Assembly (NCBI RefSeq): GCF_016482785.1
Contig: NZ_JAEMXM010000001.1
Coordinates: forward strand, 248,001-312,000
Direction of reading: 5' to 3'
Length of the DNA stretch: 64,000 nucleotides
DNA from: Paenibacillus alkalitolerans
Lineage (GTDB): Bacteria; Bacillota; Bacilli; Paenibacillales; YIM-B00363
Below the pieces are notes generated by a model. That model was given only the letters and a program-made list of their open reading frames with translations, made no database searches and was not told the origin of the DNA. The translations under genes and the position numbers were made by a program. Shown one piece after another: positions 9,223-17,557 of this stretch (position 1 is its first letter; each line of letters opens with the position of its first letter).

Positions 9223-9582
9223 ATGGAAAAAATATTTTTCATCGAGCTTGGCATGGGAACGGATTTGCATGGACAGAATGTGACGAAAGCAGCGGTGCGA
9301 GCTGTTCAAAACGCGATTCATCACAACTCGATGCCTGGGCTGCGGTCGGTCCTGCCGGAAAACAGCTTGCACCGGATGAAGGTGAACGTCAGGCTAGCAG
9401 TGCCGTGCGATAAAGACAAGCTTGACCATGAAGCGGTTAAAGCGGTTCTTCCCTACGGTGAAGTGACGGTCGAAGTGGTCGATGGCGGGATGGTCACTCC
9501 AAGCGGCGTTGTGCTGCCCGATAAGGGCGACGAGAACGACCTGATCTACGTTGTCATCGCATCCGTCGAAGTCGGATATTAA
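9223..9582 (+). CDS. Lin0512-family conserved protein
   Basis: 119 residues. The sequence matches the Lin0512 family (PF09585): MEKIFFIELGMGTDLHGQN, TKAAVRAVQNAIHHNSMPGL, then VDGGMVTPSGVVLPDKGDEN and the closing YVVIASVEVGY. The family is widespread in bacteria and has no established biochemical role. AGGTAAGGG precedes the ATG. A TATACT hexamer at about 9165 may be the -10 element of its own promoter. Confidence 0.85.
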   Translation: MEKIFFIELGMGTDLHGQNVTKAAVRAVQNAIHHNSMPGLRSVLPENSLHRMKVNVRLAVPCDKDKLDHEAVKAVLPYGEVTVEVVDGGMVTPSGVVLPDKGDENDLIYVVIASVEVGY

Positions 9583-9853
9583 CGAAGCAAATTAGAAGGA
9601 TTTTTACAACCGCAAATTACTACCGAGGAAGGAACGACTATCAATATACGTCCAGATATACTTATACATAAAGGAATGATAACGGTAACCCCCTTTACAT
9701 GTCCGGGTCGTATGCTCATGCACACGAATAAGTCCACCATGGCGCTGTAATAGAAGGTTCTCCTTACACATTGATACTACCGTTTGTATACTGTGATATT
9801 TCTGATTAAAAACGATTTTATAAATAGGCTGCCATAAGGCAGCCAAAAATGTA
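9583..9853. other. Intergenic stretch with unknown coding remnant
   Basis: A frame from about 9592 to 9750 reads EGFLQPQITTEEGTTINIRP and continues to PGRMLMHTNKSTMAL and a stop, but has no start or ribosome site. It looks like the C-terminus of a lost gene; I do not recognise the family. Confidence 0.3.
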
Positions 9854-10830
9854 TTAGGCTCCCGCCTTCTCGTGCATGACCGGTACCTTGCGACGTCTGG
9901 GCAGCCCAATCCCTGCAAGCGCTCCTGCCAGCGATAAAGCACTGGAGATGATGATCGCCGGAACGAATCCACTGTTGAAGGATAAGGTGGAGGTATAATT
10001 TCCATTCGCGGCGAAAACCGAGGCGAGGATAGAGATGCCGAATACACCGCCGAGTTGACCCAGCATATTGAAGGCGCCAGATGCTTTCCCGATCTCGCTT
10101 GGTGCGACCGAACCGATAACAGAACTCATGGATGTGGGCTGCACCATTGCTAATCCGCATCCGCTGATGATCAGCGGGGCAACGAATTCAATGTAGGGGG
10201 TACCGGGCTCTGCGAGCAGCCCAATCCAAATCATCCCGAGTGCATGCATGAGAAGTCCGCCGATAATGAGTGGACGCTCGCCAATCCGGTTGACCGAATT
10301 GCCCGCGACCGGTGCAACAATAAATACGGCTGCAGTCCAAGGCAGCATTCGCAGCCCCGCGTCCAGAGGCCCGAATCCTTGTGCGATTTGCAAAAACTGT
10401 GCGATGAAGAATAAGGCGCCGTACAAGGAAGCGTTACGCAAAAAGATAGCCGAGTTTCCTATGGAGAACGCGCGGGAGCGAAAAAAGCGCATCGGCAGCA
10501 TCGGATTCCGGGAGCGTAGCCCCCAGATGACAAATAAAATGCTCAACAGAATACCGACTGCCAAGGTTGATATCACTTCCAGGCTGGACCAGCCGACGCT
10601 GTTGCTGCGAATAAGCCCCCACACCAACCCGAGCGCACCGCCTGTCGCGAACGTGAGTCCGAGAAAGTCAAGGGCGGTGTTCGGTCCGAAGCTCTCTCCG
10701 ATTTGACTCCATATTAGTACAAACATGAGCAGTCCAATCGGGACATTGAGCCAGAAGATCCATTGCCATGCAAGACCCTCGGAGATGGCGCCGCCGACAA
10801 CGGGACCCGCAAGGGTAGCCAGCCCCGTGT
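9854..10830 (-). pseudogene. 5'-truncated DHA2-type MFS exporter
   Basis: The frame encodes the C-terminal two thirds of an EmrB/QacA-type (14-helix) drug exporter: LATLAGPVVGGAISEGLAWQ, WIFWLNVPIGLLMFVLI, and seven or eight more membrane helices. The first 130-150 residues are missing. Upstream of about 10830 the minus-strand reading becomes the reverse complement of an AraC gene and no longer resembles MFS. The fragment ends normally near 9854 (RRRKVPVMHEKAGA). It faces away from the AraC fragment on the plus strand, so one deletion seems to have removed the heads of two divergent genes. Probably not functional. Confidence 0.85.
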
Positions 10831-11054
10831 TCTCAGCTCGCTTCACCCGACTTGTGGGTGAGCACCCCATCAAGTATCTCACCCGTTGGCGCATGCACAA
10901 GGCGACCCGCTTGCTCAAGAACGACGTCGAGATGGAAAAGATCGCCGAGCTTCTCGGCTATGAGTCAGAAGTGGCCTTTCGCAAAGCCTTCAAGCGAGAA
11001 GTTGGCATTCCCCCGGCCAAGTATCGCAAAATGAGCGCTAGCTTGCAATCCTAA
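10830..11054 (+). pseudogene. 3' fragment of an AraC-family regulator
   Basis: From base 10830 the plus strand encodes FSARFTRLVGEHPIKYLTRW, then KIAELLGYESEVAFRKAFKR and IPPAKYRKM. This is the second helix-turn-helix of an AraC regulator (cupin_6/AraC type), with a normal stop. Everything before it (cupin domain and first HTH) is absent and replaced by MFS sequence of the opposite strand. The junction falls within about 10822-10835. Confidence 0.85.
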
Positions 11055-11125
11055 TAGTCATTCTTTTATTTTTCTTAGTCACCGCTTTCTTAGACGATGA
11101 ATGGCGGTACAGCCTCCGGCTGCAC

Positions 11126-11171
11126 GCAAAAAACCGGTCCCTCGCTTTTCGGCGAGGTACCGGTTTTTTGC
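11126..11171. terminator. Bidirectional terminator
   Basis: GCAAAAAACCGGTCCCTCGC, loop TTTTC, then GGCGAGGTACCGGTTTTTTGC. A/T runs flank the stem on both strands, so it can end both the AraC fragment (+) and the tetR gene (-), which converge here. Confidence 0.9.
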
Positions 11172-11190
11172 ACTTGTATCAAGGTTTTAC

Positions 11191-11769
11191 TTATGCTTTC
11201 TCAAGTTGCAGGTCAATCAGATGAGCTGCAATCGTTTTGAGTTGACCCGCCGGGCCAGTAGTGCCGAAGATTGGGGCGGAAGTCAACGCTCCATTAATAA
11301 CCAACAGGAGTTGATCGGCTAATTGTTCGGGATCGCGCGCACCCGCTTGGCGGCTGAGTTGAGTTAATCGGCTTAATACCTTTCGCTCATGTTCGACAAC
11401 GCAACGGTGGGCAGGATGATCGGTTTCATTGATTTCAGCCAGTGCGTTCATGAAGGCGCAGCCACGAAAGTCCGGCTCCGTCAACCGCTGTGTGCAGGCT
11501 TCGACCCACGCCAACAACTGTGCTTTTGGGGATCCTTCATGCGGTGCGATCACCTGGTCGAACCATTGCCAATGGAGTCGTTCCTCTTTCTCCAGATAGG
11601 CGGCAATTAAATCATCTTTAGTTTGGAAATGCCGATAGAGCGTCGCCTTACCTACACCGGATTTCGCAACAATCGTATCGATGCCTATCGCACGTATCCC
11701 TTCCAAATAAAACAATTCGGCTGCCACATCCAGAAGACGCTGGCGTGCGGATGAGTGTCTTTCTGTCAT
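11191..11769 (-). CDS. TetR-family repressor
   Basis: 192 residues from the ATG at 11769, preceded on the minus strand by GAAAGGCGGG; an upstream ATG gives 11 extra residues without a ribosome site. The N-terminal TetR helix-turn-helix is clear: IDTIVAKSGVGKATLYRHFQ. The C-terminal half contains FRGCAFMNALAEINE, typical of the TetR_C_33/AcrR-like ligand domain. Three copies of an ACAGAA..TTCTGT palindrome lie just upstream in the divergent promoter region. It is therefore predicted to repress itself and the divergent gene, which now survives only as a stump at 11990. Confidence 0.9.
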   Translation of the reverse strand: MTERHSSARQRLLDVAAELFYLEGIRAIGIDTIVAKSGVGKATLYRHFQTKDDLIAAYLEKEERLHWQWFDQVIAPHEGSPKAQLLAWVEACTQRLTEPDFRGCAFMNALAEINETDHPAHRCVVEHERKVLSRLTQLSRQAGARDPEQLADQLLLVINGALTSAPIFGTTGPAGQLKTIAAHLIDLQLEKA

Positions 11770-11810
11770 TATAACCCGCCTTTCGCTCAGTGAGCAAGCC
11801 ATTCTACTTG

Positions 11811-11941
11811 AACAGAACAGTTCTGTTTTAATATATCACGATTGCTCTCTTTCAGCAATTAAAGGGAGGCTAATGAAATCTCTTGACATGATACAGAACA
11901 GTATTGTAACATTGCTTTTGTGGAACAGAACAGTTCTGTTC
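11811..11941. promoter_or_regulatory. Three TetR operator palindromes
   Basis: AACAGAACAGTTCTGTT at 11811-11827 and GAACAGAACAGTTCTGTTC at 11923-11941 are 7-3-7 and 8-3-8 inverted repeats. A degenerate third copy, ATACAGAACAGTATTGTAA, lies at 11891-11909. The third lies inside the spacer of a sigma-A promoter (TTGACA 11883-11888, TAACAT 11907-11912, pointing right) and the second overlaps the predicted start region. Binding of the adjacent TetR would block transcription. Confidence 0.85.
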
Positions 11942-11989
11942 CGAAATCAAGCTCATTGATACACCAAAACCATTTTCTAGGAGGGCAAG

Positions 11990-12163
11990 ATGGAAACCAA
12001 TCGTACATCAACCCGGACACAATTCGTACGCCGTGCGTCGGAGATTGTCCCCATTCAGCAGACCAACTCAAACTGGAATGAGAAGCATCGGCGTTTGCAT
12101 GACGAGACAAGACATTTCGACAAAGAAGGGATGCATGGTTATGAACCATATCCACCAATTTAA
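11990..12163 (+). pseudogene. N-terminal stump of acyl-CoA-dehydrogenase-type flavin monooxygenase
   Basis: GGAGGGCAAG precedes an ATG that opens a 57-codon frame. Its first 40 residues (RTQFVRRASEIVPIQQ, WNEKHRRLHDET) match the start of acyl-CoA-dehydrogenase-fold oxygenases, where a REL.P....W.E..RRLHDE helix is usual. After RLHDET the similarity ends and the reading frame runs into the leader of the PEP mutase homologue. The rest of the gene (about 350 residues) has been deleted. It stands under the TetR-controlled promoter, so it was the original target of that repressor. Confidence 0.65.
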
Positions 12164-12908
12164 GGAGCTGCATCATTCTGAGGAAATATTATTGCTGGGA
12201 AACGCCTGGGACCCGTTGTCCGCACTCGCACTTGAAAAAGCCGGATTCAGGGCAATCGGCACGACGAGTGGGGGGATTGCAAAATCGTTGGGCTATAACG
12301 ATGGGGAACAGATTGATTTTGATGTACACTTAGGAATCATTAAGTCGATCGTAAACTCTGTGAAAATCCCGGTATCGGCAGACATCGAGTCGGGTTACAG
12401 TGATAATGCAGATGCAATTATCGATAATGTGCTGCGAACGGCGGATTTGGGGGTTGCCGGCATCAATATTGAAGATTCCCCCAAAAATCAATCGGAGCTG
12501 AGAGAACTGGTCAAGCATTGTGACCTTTTGTCCAGAATGAGAACGGCGTTAGAGAACAATGGCTATCATGAATTTTATATCAACGCCAGAGTAGATACTT
12601 TATTCAAGAAGCAAGGTTTGACTGAAACGATCGACAGAGCCAAAGCCTATGTAGAAAGTGGAGCAAGCGGGGTCTTCATTCCACTTTTGAGAGAAGATGA
12701 CGAGATCAGGGCCGTAGCGGAACAAGTGTCGGCGCCTTTGAATGTAGCCTCATTACCTGGGCTCACCAATGGTCATAAACTGAAAGAGCTTGGCGTAAAA
12801 CGTTTTAGTTTGGCAGCTGCTTTATTTATTAAGATGCAAGCATTTTTAGAAACAAGTGCATCTCAAGTTTTTGAGAATCAAGATACCTCACTACTATATG
12901 TGCGTTAA
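12141..12908 (+). CDS. Isocitrate lyase/PEP mutase superfamily protein
   Basis: 255 residues. The TIM-barrel signature is complete: LLGNAWDPLSALALEKAGF, TTSGGIAKSLGY, then the metal-binding PVSADIESGYSDNADAI, GINIEDSP and INARVDTLF. The family cleaves or isomerises C-C and C-P bonds (2-methylisocitrate lyase, PEP mutase, oxaloacetate hydrolase). The KKCGH motif of true isocitrate lyases is absent, so the reaction is uncertain. The ATG at 12141 is 10 nt from GAAGGG; 12135 is an alternative. A deletion has placed it behind the TetR-regulated promoter of the truncated monooxygenase, so it may now be controlled by that TetR. Confidence 0.85.
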   Translation: MNHIHQFKELHHSEEILLLGNAWDPLSALALEKAGFRAIGTTSGGIAKSLGYNDGEQIDFDVHLGIIKSIVNSVKIPVSADIESGYSDNADAIIDNVLRTADLGVAGINIEDSPKNQSELRELVKHCDLLSRMRTALENNGYHEFYINARVDTLFKKQGLTETIDRAKAYVESGASGVFIPLLREDDEIRAVAEQVSAPLNVASLPGLTNGHKLKELGVKRFSLAAALFIKMQAFLETSASQVFENQDTSLLYVR

Positions 12909-13090
12909 CAAACGGCGTTCGGGTTTTGCCGCCTTGCAAGGAGTATGTGCCTTTTTAGGCTTACGCTCACTAACGGTTTTCAAGGTGGTCGATTCGAACG
13001 CATGTTTATATTTCCTGTGATTGCAATTTGCAAGTACGCGCTTTATACTCAGGGGTGTTAGTCAACAAATAGCGAGAGGAGATAACTTGC

Positions 13091-13141
13091 ATGTATCAAA
13101 ATTTCAGCATTTCTTTTACGGTAGACCAAAGTCCCATCTGA
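13091..13141 (+). pseudogene. Start of an AHSA1/SRPBCC-like gene
   Basis: AGAGGAGA and 8-nt spacing precede an ATG opening MYQNFSISFTVDQSP, the usual beginning of SRPBCC/AHSA1-domain proteins (SFTVDQSPEEVFDAI). A stop follows after two more codons. The stump lies 40 nt before the MFS gene. Confidence 0.4.
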
Positions 13142-13182
13142 AAGCAAAGATACATTTGATCTTGCGCAACCGGAGGAAAAAA

Positions 13183-14349
13183 ATGAAAAATGGACTGGTA
13201 TATGTGTTCGCCATAGGTGGATTTTTACTTGGAACCGCTGAATCCATCGTGGCCGGCATTATCGAAATGATGTCAAGCGATCTTCAAGTATCTGTCTCTT
13301 CGGTAGGGCAGTTTGTTACGTCTTTCGCTTTAGGTTTTGGTATAGGCAGCCCCATTCTAATCGCACTTACTGCAAAGTATGATCGTAAGAAAGTATTATT
13401 GACGTCATTGGTCTTGTTTGCGGCAGGAAATGCACTTACCTTTTTCGTTTCGAGCTTTGAACTGATCCTGCTGTTCCGCCTCTTGGCCGGAACCGGCGGC
13501 GGGGCTTATATCGCAGTTGCCTTAGCCGTTGCTACGAAATTGGTCTCCGAAGATAAAAGAGGAAGTGCAATCGGCATCATTGCGACAGGGGTTACTTCCG
13601 CACTTGTAATCGGCGTCCCTTTGGGTACTTTATTGAGCCAAGCCGTGGGATGGCGTTACTTGTTTATCATTATTGGGATACTCAGCCTCATCCTTTCGTT
13701 CATCATCTCTCGATACATGCCGGTAATCAATGATAAACAAAAAATTCCATTATCGGAACAAATCAAAATACTGAAAGACAAAGCCGTTATCGCATGCGTT
13801 CTGGTATCCTTGTTTATCGTTCTTGATTATGCGACGTTGTTGACTTACCTCACTCCATTCATACAATCGTTTCATCGATTAACAACAGAGGCCATCAGCA
13901 TGATTCTGTTGGCGGCCGGCATAGCCTCGATGATCGGATCAAGATTGGGAGGTTACCTTACGGATAAATGGGGGAGCAAATCTACGATCTATACGGGTCT
14001 TCTTTTACAGGCGGCCATACTTCTTTTATCGTCTATGTTAGGAACAACTATGATTGGGATGATTTCGGTCATTCTGATTTGGATCGGCTCCTTGTGGATT
14101 ATTACTCCTTCCCTTCAATTTTATCTGGTCACGCTATCGCCAAAAGCGCCGGATATAGCTCAAAGCGTAAATTTGTCATTTTTTCAATTCGGTTTGGCGC
14201 TTGGGCCTCTCTTAGGAGGAGTTATCATCAACTCATCATCTGCGTCGAATCTGGGTTGGACTGCGGGGATAGTGGCACTGATCGCGATGGGATTCGCCAT
14301 CTTTTCTTTCGCTTTTAGCAGCAAGAGAAAGAATGTCGCCGCGGCATAA
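13183..14349 (+). CDS. MFS exporter, DHA1/AraJ-YdhP type
   Basis: 388 residues with twelve hydrophobic segments. Motif A appears between helices 2 and 3 as the atypical LTAKYDRKKVLL, and motif C-like RLLAGTGGGAYIAVALAVAT follows. The repeat half has GSRLGGYLTDKWGSK. This is the short 12-helix sugar/drug efflux group (AraJ, YdhP, YceJ). Start ATG 13183 with CGGAGGAA upstream; the longer in-frame extension to 13021 has no site. A hairpin follows the stop. The substrate is unknown. Confidence 0.88.
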   Translation: MKNGLVYVFAIGGFLLGTAESIVAGIIEMMSSDLQVSVSSVGQFVTSFALGFGIGSPILIALTAKYDRKKVLLTSLVLFAAGNALTFFVSSFELILLFRLLAGTGGGAYIAVALAVATKLVSEDKRGSAIGIIATGVTSALVIGVPLGTLLSQAVGWRYLFIIIGILSLILSFIISRYMPVINDKQKIPLSEQIKILKDKAVIACVLVSLFIVLDYATLLTYLTPFIQSFHRLTTEAISMILLAAGIASMIGSRLGGYLTDKWGSKSTIYTGLLLQAAILLLSSMLGTTMIGMISVILIWIGSLWIITPSLQFYLVTLSPKAPDIAQSVNLSFFQFGLALGPLLGGVIINSSSASNLGWTAGIVALIAMGFAIFSFAFSSKRKNVAAA

Positions 14350-14382
14350 ATATGTCTAGGGTTATACAAATGAATGAACAAA

Positions 14383-14414
14383 AAAGCATCCCCATGATTA
14401 TCAGGGGATGCTTT
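14383..14414 (+). terminator. Terminator after MFS gene
   Basis: AAAGCATCCCC, ten-base loop, GGGGATGCTTT. The T run is short (CTTTAAT), so termination may be moderate. Confidence 0.65.
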
Positions 14415-14562
14415 AATCATTCCTATGAGGGGTGATTTTGTTGTGCGCGGCAGGATATAGAGAGGCCAAATGATGTCTCGAGAATATTGCTCGATCACTA
14501 TGCTAATTGAAAACAAGGGAAATTTAGGAAGGAATATGGACGGGTTATGGAGAAGTTATAAT

Positions 14563-14576
14563 TGTCAGCGCTTACA
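14563..14576. promoter_or_regulatory. cre-like site upstream of pectate lyase
   Basis: TGTCAGCGCTTACA differs from the CcpA consensus TGWAANCGNTNWCA at one base. It lies 137 nt before the pectate lyase start. LacI-family regulators bind similar palindromes, so CcpA is likely but not the only candidate. Confidence 0.5.
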
Positions 14577-14630
14577 ATTTGACGCAGGTATTTGGAAATG
14601 AAAGATTTAAGGATATTTGATTAAGGAGGT

Positions 14631-14662
14631 GACATGTGGGCAGCATGTCGGTTTTTGTTTTT
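14631..14662 (+). promoter_or_regulatory. Terminator-like hairpin in pectate lyase leader
   Basis: GACATG-TGGGCAG-CATGTC followed by GGTTTTTGTTTTT. Immediately before it is AAGGAGGTGA, a near-perfect ribosome site, with an ATG inside the left stem (14634). The stem is short (6 bp). It could be the end of an upstream transcript or an attenuator in the leader. Confidence 0.4.
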
Positions 14663-14712
14663 AAAACTGAAAATGTTTGCAAAACCTATTAATCCATATG
14701 GAGGTGCTGATC

Positions 14713-16341
14713 ATGATAAAAAAGTTCTCCTTAAAAAAAGGTATGATATTCACCTTGATTACTGCCTTGGCGGTAACGTTAACTCCGGCCGTAATTGCTA
14801 ATGACGCTGACCAAGACGTACCGCCTGCTTCTCATGTTACCGATAAGATCATTGTTACCGATGCCGATAAAATTGATCGAACAAAAGATTCTATCGAAGA
14901 AAGATATGCCGATGCGAAACACATTAATCTTCTGCACATTTTGGACCTTGTAGAATTTGATGAAGGCATACAACAGAAAGGAAACACCTTTATAAATACA
15001 TTAGAAGTGCCGGGCGGGAAAAGCAATCGTTATGTCCGCATTGGGTTTAAAGATGGGGTAGGAATGCTGGATTTGACGGCTCTCAATGGTTCTTCCGGTC
15101 AAATTGGGGTACATATCAATGCCGGTGTGGATGTGAGCCGAACGACAAACGGGATGTACTTATATCTCAAGGACAACGTGAACGGGGCAGAAAGCTATGT
15201 CACTTCAAGACATGTGATCGATTGGCGGAATTACACGGAAGAGACCGCGGTTTTTGATAAGATGTTTGAATTGGAAACGACATTATGGGATGTGGATCAA
15301 GCATATATTGAAGTATTGCTTCCTTATCAAGCCGAGATCACGATTCATGACATCTTCATGTTTGTGGAGAAGGAAGTGCCCGGATTCAGCGATATGCATG
15401 AGCGGATTACCGGCGGTGCTGAGGCGGCAGCGGATAACATCCATGTCATTCACAACGCTGCTGAATTTGCGGTGGCACTTGATAAAGTAACAGCGGCAAG
15501 GGAACCTTCCATTATTTATGTCAATGGAACCGTAAGTTACGAGGAGTGGGTCGAGGCAACCGGAAAAAAGGATCGCGCAATTACTGTCGGCTCCGAAGTG
15601 CAGGATCTGTCCATCATCGGTGTCGCCGATCTAGGAATATTGGATGGTTCAGGCTTGAAAATCCATGGCCATAATATCGTCATTGAAAACTTGACGATTC
15701 AATACGTTGAAAGTAATGATGGAATAGAAGTGAACAACGCGACGGACGTTTGGGTCAGGCACAACAGTTTTATTGACGGCGGCCGAGAACTCCCGGAAGG
15801 GATCCGATTTGACGAGTTAATGTCAATCAAAAACAATTCACAGCATGTGATTGTGTCATGGAATCATTTTAAAGACAGCAATCGGGTTCTCCTTGTAGGA
15901 AGCAATGATGGAGTGGATGCTTTACCGGACCGCAGACTCATTATGCACCATAACTATATCGAAAATGTAACACAGCGTGTGCCCCTTTATCGCGGAGGCC
16001 ATGCGCACATGTACAACAATTATATTAAGAATGTCAATCTTTCAGCTTCGAATGTGCGCAGTAACGCAAAAATGAGAATTGAAAACAATTACTATGAAGA
16101 TGTGAGAGATCCGATCGGCGACTTCCACGGTCTTATTCCAGGCCGATGGGAAGTGAGCGGTAACATCTTCGACAATTGTATCGGCAGTCAACCTACGGAA
16201 TCCACGATCGCCATTAACTTCAAAGATTATGAATACGAACTGGATCCGACCGAAGAGGTACCTGAAATTGTATCCAATGGGGCAGGAGCAGGGAAGATTG
16301 AACAGGACTTAGAGTTTATCAAGAGCTTGGTTCAACGCTGA
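14713..16341 (+). CDS. Secreted pectate lyase-like beta-helix protein (PL1 type)
   Basis: 542 residues. MIKKFSLKKGMIFTLITALA opens a Sec signal peptide ending near VIANDA. Residues 45-230 are an extra beta-sandwich-like N-terminal region (carbohydrate-binding module position). From about 250 the right-handed beta-helix of pectate lyases is visible: VNGTVSYEEW, DGIEVNNATDVWVRHNSF, HVIVSWNHFKDSNRVLLVGS, then RVPLYRGGHAHMYNNYIKNV, the PL1 substrate-binding block with conserved Arg. It would cleave polygalacturonate by beta-elimination outside the cell. GGAGGTG sits 6 nt before ATG 14713. The cre-like site upstream suggests carbon-source control. A strong terminator follows. Confidence 0.9.
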   Translation: MIKKFSLKKGMIFTLITALAVTLTPAVIANDADQDVPPASHVTDKIIVTDADKIDRTKDSIEERYADAKHINLLHILDLVEFDEGIQQKGNTFINTLEVPGGKSNRYVRIGFKDGVGMLDLTALNGSSGQIGVHINAGVDVSRTTNGMYLYLKDNVNGAESYVTSRHVIDWRNYTEETAVFDKMFELETTLWDVDQAYIEVLLPYQAEITIHDIFMFVEKEVPGFSDMHERITGGAEAAADNIHVIHNAAEFAVALDKVTAAREPSIIYVNGTVSYEEWVEATGKKDRAITVGSEVQDLSIIGVADLGILDGSGLKIHGHNIVIENLTIQYVESNDGIEVNNATDVWVRHNSFIDGGRELPEGIRFDELMSIKNNSQHVIVSWNHFKDSNRVLLVGSNDGVDALPDRRLIMHHNYIENVTQRVPLYRGGHAHMYNNYIKNVNLSASNVRSNAKMRIENNYYEDVRDPIGDFHGLIPGRWEVSGNIFDNCIGSQPTESTIAINFKDYEYELDPTEEVPEIVSNGAGAGKIEQDLEFIKSLVQR

Positions 16342-16414
16342 TCCGCGGGATAGAGGCGGGTTAACAGCGCACTGGAAGAACTGCCGAGCAAGTTGAATCA
16401 ATAAAGATTTCCGT

Positions 16415-16454
16415 ACCTCGTCATTTGCTGATCGGGCAAATGACGAGGTTTTTT
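16415..16454 (+). terminator. Terminator after pectate lyase
   Basis: ACCTCGTCATTTGC, loop TGATCGG, GCAAATGACGAGGT, then a T run. A 14-bp perfect stem. Confidence 0.92.
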
Positions 16455-16782
16455 CATGGGGTGCCAAGCTTCGAGTTCGATCAGAAGGAAATAAAATCCT
16501 ATGTATGATAATGCGGGTCCATTGCGACATATCTAGCTTCTCCTGTTTGTCAGCATTATGACTCTGTTTGAGGGCCCTGATGCGACTATGTTCTTTCGTT
16601 ATAGCATTAGTAGACTCTGCGAATATTGGATACCCATGAGCTCAATGATTGATAGCTGAGTTAAACTTTTGGATCTTTCCCGAAGGGGGAAGACCGGTGC
16701 CGGTTCCCGGCGTTACTGAAATGTGAGCGGGCCGTTAGTGCAAAGGGGTTTTTTTCATCCTCAGTTTAAGTTACGATGAATA
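16455..16782. other. Intergenic, unassigned structured stretch
   Basis: No gene seen. Around 16673-16755 GC-rich short complementary segments (TTTCCCGAAGGGGGAAG, ACCGGTGCCGGT) precede a T7 run (16749-16755). This could be a structured leader or a terminator of a lost transcript ahead of the FHA regulator; no known riboswitch class is recognised. Confidence 0.25.
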
Positions 16783-17538
16783 GTGGAGTCATTTCCCAAT
16801 ACCGGTGGCAGCCTGCCATCGCAAACGGAGGGGACGAGACTGGAAAACTTTGCATGCCTATACGTCATTCGCGGCGAGCCTTACCGATCGGGCACCTACG
16901 TGAATCTGACCGCGGATGAAACGCTGTTCGGCCGGGTATCCAATCGGATGACTCCGGATTTGGCCTTTACGAACGCATTTATTTCCCGGCGGCATTTCGT
17001 CATCCGCAAGGAGCGGGACAAGGCGGTGCTGTACGATTTGGGGAGCCGCCACGGTACGGAGATCAACGGCGCACGGCTTACGCCGCATTACCCATATCCC
17101 CTGAACAATTTTGATATTATTAAGCTCGCCAAAGGGATGGCCGTCCTCCACTTTACTTATTCGTTTGCCGATCATACCCTTGAAATCGAACCGCTCAGCA
17201 TCACCAGGCAGATGGAAGTCCCGCAGCTGCCGCTGACGATTCATTGGGAGAAAAGGGAATGTGTGGTGGAAGGCAAGCGGATCCCGATGTCCGAAAAAGA
17301 ATATTTGCTGATTCGCGTGCTTCATGAGAACGCGAACCGGCTCGTTCCGCTCGAGGAAATCAAATCCAGAGTATGGCCTGAACGGTCGCCGGGAGCGGAA
17401 GGCGTCCCGGATGTGACACTCGACGAATTGAACGCCCTGATCTACCGGGTGCGCAAAAAATACGGCAAAGACACCTTTCTTATCAGCGCAGTGCGCGGCA
17501 GCGGCTACGTGCTCGAATCGGAATCGAAATCATCATAA
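16783..17538 (+). CDS. FHA domain - winged-helix transcription regulator
   Basis: Residues about 45-115 form an FHA phosphothreonine-binding domain: TLFGRVSNR, ISRRHFVIRKE and LYDLGSRHGTEINGARL carry the conserved GR, S..H and GS.HGT..NG residues. Residues 150-245 are an OmpR-type winged helix (MSEKEYLLIRVLHENANRLV, YRVRKKYGKD, ISAVRGSGYVL). There is no receiver domain. The fusion suggests a DNA-binding protein switched by Ser/Thr phosphorylation (PrkC-type kinases are the usual source in Bacillales). Start GTG 16783; a CTG at 16840 follows a stronger GGAGGGG and would remove 19 residues. It lies 19 nt before the MurA paralogue, probably in one transcript. Confidence 0.85.
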   Translation: MESFPNTGGSLPSQTEGTRLENFACLYVIRGEPYRSGTYVNLTADETLFGRVSNRMTPDLAFTNAFISRRHFVIRKERDKAVLYDLGSRHGTEINGARLTPHYPYPLNNFDIIKLAKGMAVLHFTYSFADHTLEIEPLSITRQMEVPQLPLTIHWEKRECVVEGKRIPMSEKEYLLIRVLHENANRLVPLEEIKSRVWPERSPGAEGVPDVTLDELNALIYRVRKKYGKDTFLISAVRGSGYVLESESKSS

Positions 17539-17557
17539 CGAAAGTGGGAATCACTTC

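Noticed and set aside
9777..10160. Alternative minus-strand frames over the MFS fragment
   Set aside because: They overlap the MFS frame, which has clear membrane helices, and show no family pattern.
16673..16760. Riboswitch before the FHA regulator
   Set aside because: GC-rich complementary words are present but none of the conserved cores of known classes could be matched.
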